Source of the DNA: a virus
Length of the DNA stretch: 51,391 nt
Reading direction: 5' to 3' (one strand)
IMG/VR virus record: IMGVR_UViG_3300020442_000908
Coordinates: 1 to 51,391 of that record
Below, piece after piece: positions 27,932-34,486 of the stretch. The notes beneath the pieces were generated by a model. It worked only from the letters and a program-made list of their open reading frames with translations, ran no database searches and had not been told where the DNA came from. Numbering within the stretch: the first letter of the stretch is position 1; the number at the start of each line of letters is the position of its first letter. Both the position numbers and the translations under genes were made by a program.

Positions 27932-28324
27932 CTAAACCTCTATATCGTCCATGCTTTTGAACATGCTTCTAGGTATAATCGCGCAAGGCTCAACCTCTAA
28001 AAAGGCGTCGTCCTTTTTCTGCCCGCCGACCACATACGAAAACTGTTGTGTCAAATCTACCCATGTTATTTCGTCAGGCCACTGCATAAACATAACGCAA
28101 GGCTTGCCCGTTAACATCTGAAGTATCGTTGCGTTCTTTGTGATGTGCAAAGGTATATAAGCAGAAAACAAATCACCGCACTGCCTCACCTCAACGAAGC
28201 TGACTATCTCACCCTTCTTCACAGCCGCAAAGCTTACGCCGTACTTGTCAGACATGTTGTGAAAAGTTACATCAAACTTTTGTTCTATGGTGTGTATTAC
28301 ATCACCCGACGGTTCTTGACCCAC
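27932..28324 (-). CDS. Hypothetical protein, possible PD-(D/E)XK fold
   Basis: 130 residues from a GTG with AGGAG eight bases upstream, inside the end of the HTH gene. The order DKYGVSFAAVKKGEIVSFVEVRQ...YIPLHITKNATILQMLTGKPCVMFMQW recalls a minimal restriction-endonuclease fold, but the E-x-K is E-V-R, so activity is doubtful. The sequence KFDVTF near the N-terminus is encoded by a GTT-N6-AAC palindrome (28266-28277). If that element is regulatory, the real start may be the ATG at 28255. Confidence 0.75.
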   Translation of the reverse strand: MGQEPSGDVIHTIEQKFDVTFHNMSDKYGVSFAAVKKGEIVSFVEVRQCGDLFSAYIPLHITKNATILQMLTGKPCVMFMQWPDEITWVDLTQQFSYVVGGQKKDDAFLEVEPCAIIPRSMFKSMDDIEV

Positions 28325-28524
28325 TTCACCAACTCCTCTCTCTCAAAACGATAGTTCTTGCGACCTCGCACACCGCCCTTTACGTTCAGCGCAAACGGGG
28401 CAGGGAATGTTTCGTCAGTCTTCATAAGGTTGTAGATTGTCTTTCTGGACAAGCCCAGCATTTCCACCGCCTCATAAAGAGTTAGAAACTCCTTCGGCGT
28501 TTCCGTTACTTTGTCTTCAGCCAT
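28297..28524 (-). CDS. AlpA/excisionase-type helix-turn-helix regulator
   Basis: 75 residues. FLTLYEAVEMLGLSRKTIYNLMKTDETFPAPFAL...RKNYRFEREELVKWVKNRR is the MerR-superfamily winged helix of AlpA/HTH_17 proteins: helix-turn-helix at residues 15-32, then a wing and a helix with the usual W-V-K-N-R end. No integrase is present, so a transcription regulator is more likely than an excisionase. It is the only clear small DNA-binding regulator in the window and so a candidate reader of the repeated palindromes. Start and stop overlap its neighbours. Confidence 0.85.
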   Translation of the reverse strand: MAEDKVTETPKEFLTLYEAVEMLGLSRKTIYNLMKTDETFPAPFALNVKGGVRGRKNYRFEREELVKWVKNRRVM

Positions 28525-28925
28525 GATTGAAATTCCTCTCTAAGCTTAACAAACGCAACCCTTGCGTCAGCGTTGTTATCAAATTCAGTTCGAGACTGTA
28601 TGCCTAATTTAGTTCGCAATATATCTGTGGCGGCATCTTCCGACTCGGCCCCAAGGAAAACTTGGAAGTCTGTATCGCGACACAGCGCACCCGCGCTCGC
28701 CTTCAACTTCTTAATCTCTTCGAGTTCTGGGGCGTGTTTAGGTGTCTCGTCATCCGCTAGTGCAACCAACGCTACGCCATATCGCTGGCCTACAAAGTCG
28801 GTGTGTAACTTAGGTGGACACTCCTGCGGATGCACAGCAAGGCGCAGTATTATTCCGTCCTTGTTTTGCGTCATCCCAATCTTTACTGCCTCAAACGACA
28901 GCGCGGCCTCTCTGTATTCACTCAT
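28506..28925 (-). CDS. Hypothetical phage protein of the recombination operon
   Basis: 139 residues, good TGAGGAATA ribosome site before the ATG. N-terminal beta strands (AALSFEAVKIGMTQNKDGIILRLAVHPQECPPKLHTDFVGQRYGVALVAL) look like a small OB- or SH3-type barrel; the C-terminal half is helical. The R-L-A-V-H-P...C-P...G-Q-R-Y pattern is common in phage genomes without an assigned function. Possible roles include a nuclease cofactor or single-strand binding factor. Confidence 0.8.
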   Translation of the reverse strand: MSEYREAALSFEAVKIGMTQNKDGIILRLAVHPQECPPKLHTDFVGQRYGVALVALADDETPKHAPELEEIKKLKASAGALCRDTDFQVFLGAESEDAATDILRTKLGIQSRTEFDNNADARVAFVKLREEFQSWLKTK

Positions 28926-28931
28926 TATTCC

Positions 28932-29336
28932 TCACAAATCTGGTACAAATCTACGCACATATTGGTTGCATACATCGTGGACGTTTCGGTTTACATCCTG
29001 CATCGTCTTGACCTGACCGCCATGCGTGTACCACATATAAACTACGGGCAGTTCCCCAACATTTATTATCTCGTCAGCCTCGGTGTCGTGTTCGGCAATA
29101 AACAAAAGAACATTTTTGCCAGCCTCAAACAGTGCCTCACCGATATGTTGCAACAGCAACCGCTGTCCCGTGGGGACATCAACGCCAGCAAGCTTTAGTT
29201 CTCCGAATACGAACACTCGTCCACCTATCTCGTAAGCCAAATCAATATCACTTGGCGTGTGCTTGCCGATAAAAAGTTGCCTAAAACTTTTAAGCTGACC
29301 CATCCTCTCCTTGTACTTAATAATCTCTTCAGTCAT
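28932..29336 (-). CDS. Small PD-(D/E)XK nuclease-like protein
   Basis: 134 residues from the ATG at 29336, which overlaps the HNH gene stop by eight bases. The core SDIDLAYEIGGRVFVFGELKLAG...GQRLLLQHIGEAL holds an acidic residue followed by E-x-K (G-E-L-K), the signature of the PD-(D/E)XK fold, then a helix with conserved Gln as in VRR/RecB-like nucleases. It probably cleaves or processes DNA in replication or recombination together with the neighbouring HNH and RecB-like genes. Confidence 0.8.
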   Translation of the reverse strand: MTEEIIKYKERMGQLKSFRQLFIGKHTPSDIDLAYEIGGRVFVFGELKLAGVDVPTGQRLLLQHIGEALFEAGKNVLLFIAEHDTEADEIINVGELPVVYMWYTHGGQVKTMQDVNRNVHDVCNQYVRRFVPDL

Positions 29337-29622
29337 TAAAACTATCCCAGCTACGCTTCGCCCATTCAATCGGGTCTACGCCCTGTAATGCCCACCACTG
29401 TGTCTCCTTGCCATGTGCATGAAGTTCCATGTGGTGTTTGTGGCACAGGGGTACACACCAGTTATCTCCTACCTTCATCGCCATTGCTTTTGGTTCAGCA
29501 AAAGTAACATGGTGTGCCTCTCCCCCCGCCCCGCAGACCAAGCAGGGTTGACCCCGCAAGGTCTTTAGGTAGCGTTCACTCCTTACCCTAGAAGGGTTTT
29601 TTGGATTGCTCTTCAAAGACAT
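29329..29622 (-). CDS. HNH-type endonuclease (DUF968-like)
   Basis: 97 residues. C-L-V-C at 27-30, E-A-H-H at 35-38, then PLC-H-K-H-H-M-E-L-H: two CxxC/CxxH zinc half-sites around an HNH core, as in the DUF968/YbcO nucleases of lambdoid phages. Such proteins cleave branched or damaged DNA in recombination. It overlaps both neighbouring genes, indicating a compact operon. Confidence 0.87.
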   Translation of the reverse strand: MSLKSNPKNPSRVRSERYLKTLRGQPCLVCGAGGEAHHVTFAEPKAMAMKVGDNWCVPLCHKHHMELHAHGKETQWWALQGVDPIEWAKRSWDSFND

Positions 29623-29851
29623 TGCCCAACAAACTTAGATAAAGAGTTCCCTTCTTGGACGTTCTCTTCCAACCAACCATATGAAACTTCGCCCCGTCAA
29701 CGGCGGGGTTCTGTATCTGCCTGTGCAAGTCTTCAACCACTTCTCTCGACAGTTCAAAGTCACCTTGGTAGTGAGGCGACTTCTCGCTCTTGCGTTTGTT
29801 TTCAGCCACTGTAAACAGTGCGCCGCTTGGTGGGTATTTGGTTTCGCTCAT
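29588..29851 (-). CDS. Small hypothetical protein (YPPSGALF family)
   Basis: 87 residues. The opening TKYPPSGALFTVAENKRKSEKSPHYQGDFELSREVVEDL...HMVGWKRTSKKGTLYLSL is a recurrent small protein of phage recombination or replication operons. It reads as a short beta-barrel with Lys-rich loops. It starts with ATGA overlap with the annealing-protein stop, so the two are probably made in fixed ratio. A single-strand DNA binding role is possible but unproven. Confidence 0.8.
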   Translation of the reverse strand: MSETKYPPSGALFTVAENKRKSEKSPHYQGDFELSREVVEDLHRQIQNPAVDGAKFHMVGWKRTSKKGTLYLSLLGNVFEEQSKKPF

Positions 29852-30600
29852 TTGCTTTCTCCTTCTAAAGCTTGTTGTATTCTCAATCGTTGTCGTTTGC
29901 CCATTTCACAAAACTCGTCCCATCGGTCAGAGTTTTCAAGAACCTTTATGGCCTCTTTGTTCATTGCTAAAAAATCGTCAAGGTGTTTATCAGTGTCGCA
30001 TGTGGGCATGAACACCTTGAAGGCTTCAAGCACCAAGTCCTCAAGCCGCCCGTCGTCTTCGACGGTGACTTCTGTCTCAACGCCATCGGGATTAATTACT
30101 TTTGTCTTTGCTTCCTTGGCTGGCTTGGGTTCTTTCTTCGTCGGCTTCTCTTTAAGGGCAGTCTCTTTGCGACTAACCGCTTCCATTTCATTTGCTGAAG
30201 CGTACTCACCACCAGCTAAACCAATGGATGCCAATGCCCTTCCGATTGCGCCTGTCTCTGCGTTCTCAAGCGCAGATGTTTTGTTGACGTTAGTCGAGCC
30301 ACGCAGTTCCTCTGCGTGACCAGAGCCGACAATCATCCCGTCCTTTTCCAAGTCCCTGATGACCGCCTTCATCCTGACAAACGTGTCGTCGCAATATTCG
30401 ATAGAGGTTTCTATCCCGTATCGGTGTCCGAAAAACATGCGGAAAATTTCCACGCGGTCTTTCACCATCGTGTATTTTTTACCGCCTCGCATTTCAACAC
30501 CGTGGATTTCATGTATTTCTTGAAGCTTCTCCACCGCCTTATTCAAGGCGGGGTCTTCTGCCCAGATAACACCGTCATCCTTCTGTTTTTTGTTAGCCAT
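29848..30600 (-). CDS. Probable single-strand annealing recombinase (Rad52-like superfamily)
   Basis: 250 residues from the ATG at 30600, chosen because GGAG precedes it and the upstream gene ends two bases before; an in-frame ATG at 30684 lies inside that gene. The core KYTMVKDRVEIFRMFFGHRYGIETSIEY, MIVGSGHAEE and ALENAETGAIGRALASIGLAGGEYASANEME resembles phage Rad52/Erf-type annealing proteins, where the A-E-T-x-A-x-G-R-A-L helix is conserved. A Lys/Pro/Glu linker (about 145-165) leads to a helical C-terminus. With the adjacent RecB-like exonuclease it would form a two-component recombinase. Confidence 0.75.
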   Translation of the reverse strand: MANKKQKDDGVIWAEDPALNKAVEKLQEIHEIHGVEMRGGKKYTMVKDRVEIFRMFFGHRYGIETSIEYCDDTFVRMKAVIRDLEKDGMIVGSGHAEELRGSTNVNKTSALENAETGAIGRALASIGLAGGEYASANEMEAVSRKETALKEKPTKKEPKPAKEAKTKVINPDGVETEVTVEDDGRLEDLVLEAFKVFMPTCDTDKHLDDFLAMNKEAIKVLENSDRWDEFCEMGKRQRLRIQQALEGESK

Positions 30601-30601
30601 T

Positions 30602-31480
30602 TTACGCTCCCATGCGTTTGCAAATGTCAGCGACATTGCAGTAGTTCCCCTCGCACCTCGTCCGTGCGCCCTGTCTAGTTTCAATGCTCAAACCAGAGGG
30701 GTCAGGCTGGTCTGAGATATAGTGTTCTGCTTTTTCCCGTGAGTTCAGCACACGCAATGCCCTCTTCTGTTTATTCTTTTTGACAGCAAAGGTGTCGGGC
30801 TTCTCCCACATTTCCTCACTGCTACATGGCGGCAGTTCTTGCTGGGTGTCCCACGCCTGTTGCGCTTCTTGGTGCAAGGTCATGCGTTCATTGAGATACT
30901 GTACCCGTGTCTCATAATCCCACAGCGGGATGTCTACCATGGCGACAGGGGCTTGTGGATATGACGGGTCAGTCTCCGCTTTCTTGCGTTGCCAATCCCT
31001 AAGTATCGCGCATATCTGTAGCTTGTTTACTTTGCTGGGGCATTGGTTCTCAATGAGGTGTGCATAGCAATTAAGCTGTCGCTCCCAATCTTCTTTGCCC
31101 AAGATAACCGACCACGCACTTGTAACCTTGTAGTCAATCACATCAACCTTCGCGCCACCCTGTACATAGTGATGCTGGTAGTCAACCGCGCCCGACAATA
31201 CCCAGCCCTTGATGACCATGTTCAATCGCTCTTCTTTGATAACACCGTCAGTCTGATTAGAGGTTTCCAATATGTGGTGGACTGCCGTGCCGAACAAAGA
31301 CCAGACACGGTCTACCGCATCCATTTCAATCTCGTCTGCTCCAATGCTATTCAGCAATCGCACACGGGGGCTGTCGATAAGCTGTGTCACGCTTATGTCA
31401 GCAGACCCTCGCGAGTATTTATCGTTGCGGATAAAATCCAGAAATGGCTCTGGTAGATTATGTTTGTTGGTAAGTTTCAT
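30602..31480 (-). CDS. RecB/Cas4-like exonuclease, PD-(D/E)XK with probable Fe-S cluster
   Basis: 292 residues. N-terminal G-T-A-V-H-H-I-L-E, then GAVDY, VIDYKVTSA (D-x-K) and ERQLNCYAHLI give motifs I-III and the QxxxY box of RecB-family nucleases. A Cys at about 222 (PPCSSEEMW) and the C-terminal C-x4-YC-x5-C (CEGNYCNVADIC) could bind an iron-sulphur cluster, as in Cas4/AddB. It is predicted to resect DNA ends for the annealing protein encoded next. Confidence 0.87.
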   Translation of the reverse strand: MKLTNKHNLPEPFLDFIRNDKYSRGSADISVTQLIDSPRVRLLNSIGADEIEMDAVDRVWSLFGTAVHHILETSNQTDGVIKEERLNMVIKGWVLSGAVDYQHHYVQGGAKVDVIDYKVTSAWSVILGKEDWERQLNCYAHLIENQCPSKVNKLQICAILRDWQRKKAETDPSYPQAPVAMVDIPLWDYETRVQYLNERMTLHQEAQQAWDTQQELPPCSSEEMWEKPDTFAVKKNKQKRALRVLNSREKAEHYISDQPDPSGLSIETRQGARTRCEGNYCNVADICKRMGA

Positions 31481-31629
31481 TCACCCATCTCGTCTATCAG
31501 TGGGTCATCCATCACACGATTGAGATAGTCTTTGACACTACCTTCTTTGTCCAAGTCTATGATGTGTGTGACCCCATCAATCTTTACAAACTTGATTGTG
31601 CTTTCTTCTTTTTCGTCTTTGTCTACCAT
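31477..31629 (-). CDS. 50-residue acidic hypothetical protein
   Basis: Short gene between the first operon gene and the exonuclease. It starts next to the upstream stop and ends with an ATGA overlap with the exonuclease start. The product is Asp/Glu-rich (VDKDEKEESTIKFVKIDGVTHIIDLDKEGSVKDYL), one small beta hairpin plus a helix. The operon packing supports coding. It could be an inhibitor or cofactor of a neighbour. Confidence 0.7.
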   Translation of the reverse strand: MVDKDEKEESTIKFVKIDGVTHIIDLDKEGSVKDYLNRVMDDPLIDEMGE

Positions 31630-31917
31630 TTAAATCCCCTTCACCTGTTTATCTATGCCCTTCTTCCAGTACGTTTCACCAGCAACCTTGTCTGGCTTTA
31701 TCTCAAGAATTTTATTTCCGTGGGTTAGCATGTGAGAAACCAACATCCATTCTTCACTTTCTTTTGCGCTGTCTAGGATTGTTTCCCATATCTCTAAGCC
31801 CAAATCGGTGTTGCCTTCTTGGGCTTCGCTCTCAGCCAAGGTGACCATGGCATGTCGGACACTGCTGTCCTGCGCTCTCATGCACCAGCCTGATACGTTT
31901 GATTTCCATTTTTTCAT
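31630..31917 (-). CDS. Hypothetical helical protein, first gene of leftward recombination operon
   Basis: 95 residues from the ATG at 31917 (AAAGGAG seven bases upstream; an ATG at 31938 lacks a ribosome site). It is all-helical, Glu/Lys/Trp-rich (SSVRHAMVTLAESEAQEGNTDLGLEIWETILDSAKESEEW). No family was recognised. It lies about 17 bases behind the predicted transcription start of the promoter at 31942-31969, so it is likely among the earliest expressed genes. Confidence 0.75.
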   Translation of the reverse strand: MKKWKSNVSGWCMRAQDSSVRHAMVTLAESEAQEGNTDLGLEIWETILDSAKESEEWMLVSHMLTHGNKILEIKPDKVAGETYWKKGIDKQVKGI

Positions 31918-31920
31918 AGC

Positions 31921-31949
31921 TTGCTCCTTTGAATACAAGAATATATAAT
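31921..31949 (+). promoter_or_regulatory. Sigma70-like promoter for rightward RusA/primase unit
   Basis: TTGCTC (31921-31926), 17-bp spacer, perfect TATAAT (31944-31949), reading toward the RusA-like gene at 31981. The -10 regions of the two divergent promoters overlap, so they should compete for polymerase. Confidence 0.5.
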
Positions 31950-31969
31950 TATGTATATCTAAGTGTCAA
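31942..31969 (-). promoter_or_regulatory. Sigma70-like promoter for leftward recombination operon
   Basis: On the minus strand TTGACA (31969-31964), 16-bp spacer, TATATA (31947-31942); an alternative TATATT with 18-bp spacer overlaps. It lies just upstream of the first leftward gene and overlaps a rightward promoter. Confidence 0.6.
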
Positions 31970-31980
31970 TAGGGGTAACA

Positions 31981-32373
31981 ATGAATAAAAAGTTTGATGT
32001 AACTTTCACGGTGTTTGGAGAGCCTGCCAGCAAATCAAACAGCAGAAGGCTAGTTACAATAAAAGGTAGACCAGCGTTCATCAAATCGGATAAAGCTATT
32101 AAGTATCTAAAATTATTTGGGGAGCAGTGTCCTGATTTAGATGTCAAATATGAGGAGGATGTTCGTGTGGACATAGTGATTTACTATGCAAGCCGACGCC
32201 CAGACCTTGATGAAAGCGTCATTTTAGACGCCATGCAAGGAAAGGTTTACGCCAATGACAGGCAAGTCAAAGAAAAGCATATATGGTGGGGGCTGGATAG
32301 AAGCAACCCCAGAGCAGTTATCAGAGTGCAGGCTGTGGAGGGCAGTGATTGCCCAGAGTATTTACGACCTTAA
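31981..32373 (+). CDS. RusA-like Holliday junction resolvase
   Basis: 130 residues from the ATG at 31981 (AGGGG six bases upstream; a GTG at 31963 is an inferior alternative). F-T-V-F-G-E-P-A-S-K-S-N-S-R-R is the RusA N-terminal strand and basic loop. The acidic active-site region is YYASRRPDLDESVILDAMQGKVYANDRQVKE, with two Asp in P-D-L-D and a third in N-D-R-Q-V. It resolves four-way junctions before packaging. Codons 2-9 contain a GTT-N6-AAC palindrome. Confidence 0.88.
   Translation: MNKKFDVTFTVFGEPASKSNSRRLVTIKGRPAFIKSDKAIKYLKLFGEQCPDLDVKYEEDVRVDIVIYYASRRPDLDESVILDAMQGKVYANDRQVKEKHIWWGLDRSNPRAVIRVQAVEGSDCPEYLRP
31987..32007 (+). promoter_or_regulatory. GTT-N6-AAC element inside the RusA-like start region
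   Basis: The core AAAGTTTGATGTAACTTT (GTT 31992-31994, AAC 32001-32003) is almost the same as the intergenic copy at 48477-48500 and matches, on the minus strand, a copy inside the gene at 27932-28324. It also encodes K-F-D-V-T-F. Confidence 0.45.
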
Positions 32374-32530
32374 TAAACCTGACCCCAAGAAGCGGGACGA
32401 GGTGGTCAACTGGATGGAAAGCAAAGACTTCGACTTGGTTTGTTCTCTCGCATTGGTCGAACCAGATAACGTAAGAAGAAAATTAGAAGAACATAAAAAT
32501 AACTTGACTGCCCTAGAAGATATTTATTAG
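32255..32530 (+). CDS. Small helical phage protein overlapping the RusA-like gene
   Basis: 91 residues if started at the ATG at 32255, which overlaps the resolvase gene by 119 bases. The recognisable part begins later (CRLWRAVIAQSIYDLNKP...VVNWMESKDFDLVCSLALVEPDNVRRKLEE), a small helical domain common in phage replication regions with the D-F-x-x-V-C-x-L-A pattern. A later start (for example the GTG at about 32345) would cut the first helix, so the longer form is preferred, but the start is uncertain. Confidence 0.7.
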   Translation: MTGKSKKSIYGGGWIEATPEQLSECRLWRAVIAQSIYDLNKPDPKKRDEVVNWMESKDFDLVCSLALVEPDNVRRKLEEHKNNLTALEDIY

Positions 32531-32686
32531 TAATTATAATTATACTTATAAGAACAATTATACTTATTAGCTAATAACATTATAAGAATAAAGCTTTATA
32601 CGAATAAGTTACCTCAAACTTTTCTTTTTTTGACCCCCGCTCCAAATCAAAATACATTGGTCATGTTGAGCATGGGAGCGTTTAAC
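32531..32686 (+). other. AT-rich gap with palindrome before the primase gene
   Basis: About 100 bases made almost only of A/T with short direct repeats (AATTATACTTAT occurs twice), then the GTT-N6-AAC copy at 32606-32621 followed by a T-run. The frame of the primase extends back to 32630, but a good ribosome site is seen only for 32687. A promoter or replication-origin role is possible; no definite -35/-10 pair stands out. Confidence 0.5.
32606..32621 (+). promoter_or_regulatory. GTT-N6-AAC palindrome upstream of primase-helicase
   Basis: AAGTT-ACCTCA-AACTT with perfect five-base arms, followed by TTTCTTTTTTT. It lies 65 bases before the primase start. Confidence 0.45.
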
Positions 32687-34468
32687 ATGGATGAAATTGA
32701 ATTTGAAATGGGTTCTGAGCAAGAGCCTGTCATGCAAGCGGTAAGAGGCTTGCGGGTTGGACAACACAGAATTGTATGTCCGCATTGCAGTAATCAGAGA
32801 AAGAAAAACAAAGACAGGTCAATGTCCGTTGAGATACTGGACAATGATGTCAAGTACAAGTGTTGGCACTGCGGCGTTGACGGGGGCTTCACTGTTGAGA
32901 AGCGTGTCAGGCCAGCGCCATTTGAGCCAGCAAAATCCAAAGCACCTGAGTTATTATTGAAGCCTCTTGATGATGCGGCGATTGAATGGCTTGGTATTCG
33001 CAAGATAAGCAAGGAAACAGCAGAGAAGTTTGGGGTTCAGGCTATACGGCACTTCCTTCCGGGGGCCGGAGCGACCCAAGACTGCCTCGCTTTTCCAAAC
33101 TTTTCTGATAAGTTTGCAACTGCCTACAAGATAAGAAGCATCGAAAGCAAAAACTTTGCATGTTCGGGCAGTCCTAAAAACTTTTTTGGTATGCGTGAGT
33201 TCGAGGGCGACACCATTGTAATTTGCGAGGGCGAAATGGATTGCCTCGCATTTGCTGAAGCAGGGATACAGGCAGTGTCAATTCCGAATGGCGCGGTCAA
33301 CAAGGTGGTTGATGGCAAGGTAGACCCAACTGATGACAAGAAGTTTCAGTATCTATGGGACAACAAAGAAACCATCGAAGAGCTTGAGCGAATTATCATA
33401 GCGTGTGATGCAGACCCAGCGGGTGAAGCAACCGCCGAAGAATTATCTAGGCGGCTTGGCAAAGACAAAGTCTTTATCGTCAGCTATCCCGAAGGATGTA
33501 AAGACGCGAATGATGTCCTGTGTGAACACGGGATTGACGGGGTCGTCGGGCTGGTTGATGGCGCAAAGCCGCTCCCAATATCTGGCTTGTATGACCCCGA
33601 CCACTTTTACCAGCACGTTGACGAGATATATGCACACGGGCTTGGGCAGGGCGAGACAACTGGGTACAAGAACGTAGACGAATTATACACTATTCGAGAG
33701 GGGCAACTGTCCGTTGTCACTGGCATACCATCGTCGGGCAAGTCAGAGTTCATCGACCAGATTATGGTTAACTTAGCTGAGAACAGGGATTGGAAGTTTG
33801 CAATCTGCTCGTTTGAAAATGAGCCAAGCCTGCACATATCCAAGCTTGCAAGCAAGTATCTCCGCAAGCCATTTTTTGATGGCAACACACCGCGCATGAC
33901 GCACGACGAATTGAATGACGCTAAAGAATTTATCTCCAGTAACTTCTGTTTTGTGTATCAAGCGGACGGTTCGTTATGCACAATCGACCACATTATCTCG
34001 CGCATCAAGGCGGCTGTCCTGCGATATGGTATTCGTGGCGCAGTGATTGACCCGTACAACTACATAGAGCGTGACAAGTCTATGTCAGAGACAGATTGGG
34101 TAAGCGAAATGCTGACAAAGCTACGGGTGTTTGCTCAAGCACATGACGTACACATTTGGTTTGTTGCACATCCAGCCAAGATGAAACGTCTTGCAGATGG
34201 AACGATACCCGTGCCGACAGGACATGACATATCGGGCAGTGCGGCTTTCTACGCCAAGGCAGATGTCGGGCTGACTGTTCACCGCTCTGACCCAGAGACA
34301 GATATATCCGAGGTGATAGTGTGGAAGTGTCGCTTCTCTTGGGTGGGGAAGCAGGGTCGGACTGACTTACGATACGATAAGACTACGTCAACCTACTCTG
34401 AAAAAACATACGACAAATTCTTGTCGCAATCGGAAGACAGAAGTTACAACAGTAACTATCCGTTTTAA
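32687..34468 (+). CDS. Primase-helicase (T7 gp4-like)
   Basis: 593 residues from the ATG at 32687 (GGGAG eight bases upstream; earlier in-frame TTG 32630, ATG 32663 and ATG 32672 are weaker). N-terminal zinc site C31-P-H-C34 and C59-W-H-C62. TOPRIM: CEGEMDCLAF (E181) and ACDADPAG (D241, D243). DnaB-type helicase: Walker A GIPSSGKS (346-353), a Walker B-like GAVIDPYN, then a C-terminal GHDISGSAAFYAKADVGLTVHR motif. It makes primers and unwinds the fork. No phage DNA polymerase was found beside it, so it may load a host polymerase. Confidence 0.95.
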   Translation: MDEIEFEMGSEQEPVMQAVRGLRVGQHRIVCPHCSNQRKKNKDRSMSVEILDNDVKYKCWHCGVDGGFTVEKRVRPAPFEPAKSKAPELLLKPLDDAAIEWLGIRKISKETAEKFGVQAIRHFLPGAGATQDCLAFPNFSDKFATAYKIRSIESKNFACSGSPKNFFGMREFEGDTIVICEGEMDCLAFAEAGIQAVSIPNGAVNKVVDGKVDPTDDKKFQYLWDNKETIEELERIIIACDADPAGEATAEELSRRLGKDKVFIVSYPEGCKDANDVLCEHGIDGVVGLVDGAKPLPISGLYDPDHFYQHVDEIYAHGLGQGETTGYKNVDELYTIREGQLSVVTGIPSSGKSEFIDQIMVNLAENRDWKFAICSFENEPSLHISKLASKYLRKPFFDGNTPRMTHDELNDAKEFISSNFCFVYQADGSLCTIDHIISRIKAAVLRYGIRGAVIDPYNYIERDKSMSETDWVSEMLTKLRVFAQAHDVHIWFVAHPAKMKRLADGTIPVPTGHDISGSAAFYAKADVGLTVHRSDPETDISEVIVWKCRFSWVGKQGRTDLRYDKTTSTYSEKTYDKFLSQSEDRSYNSNYPF

Positions 34469-34486
34469 AAGTTGTAGGTAACTTTT
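34467..34486 (+). promoter_or_regulatory. GTT-N6-AAC palindrome with ribosome site in its loop
   Basis: AAAAGTT-GTAGGT-AACTTTT, seven-base perfect arms, ending just before the oxygenase ATG at 34487. The AGG in the centre is the only Shine-Dalgarno candidate, so hairpin formation would sequester it in the loop. Confidence 0.6.

Noticed and set aside
27932-28324. Firm call of an active PD-(D/E)XK nuclease
   Set aside because: The expected E-x-K is E-V-R and no other catalytic acid can be fixed; kept only as a weak fold suggestion.
28297-28524. AlpA-like HTH protein as an excisionase implying a temperate phage
   Set aside because: No integrase, attachment site or repressor cluster was seen. 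A regulator role is more likely.
29681-30319. Plus-strand frame of 212 codons
   Set aside because: Antisense to the annealing-protein and neighbouring genes; Ser/Leu/Cys-rich shadow with no start signal.
34441-34456. GTTACAACAGTAAC inverted repeat at the end of the primase gene
   Set aside because: The spacer length differs from the element family and it lies in coding sequence; probably coincidental next to the true copy at 34467.
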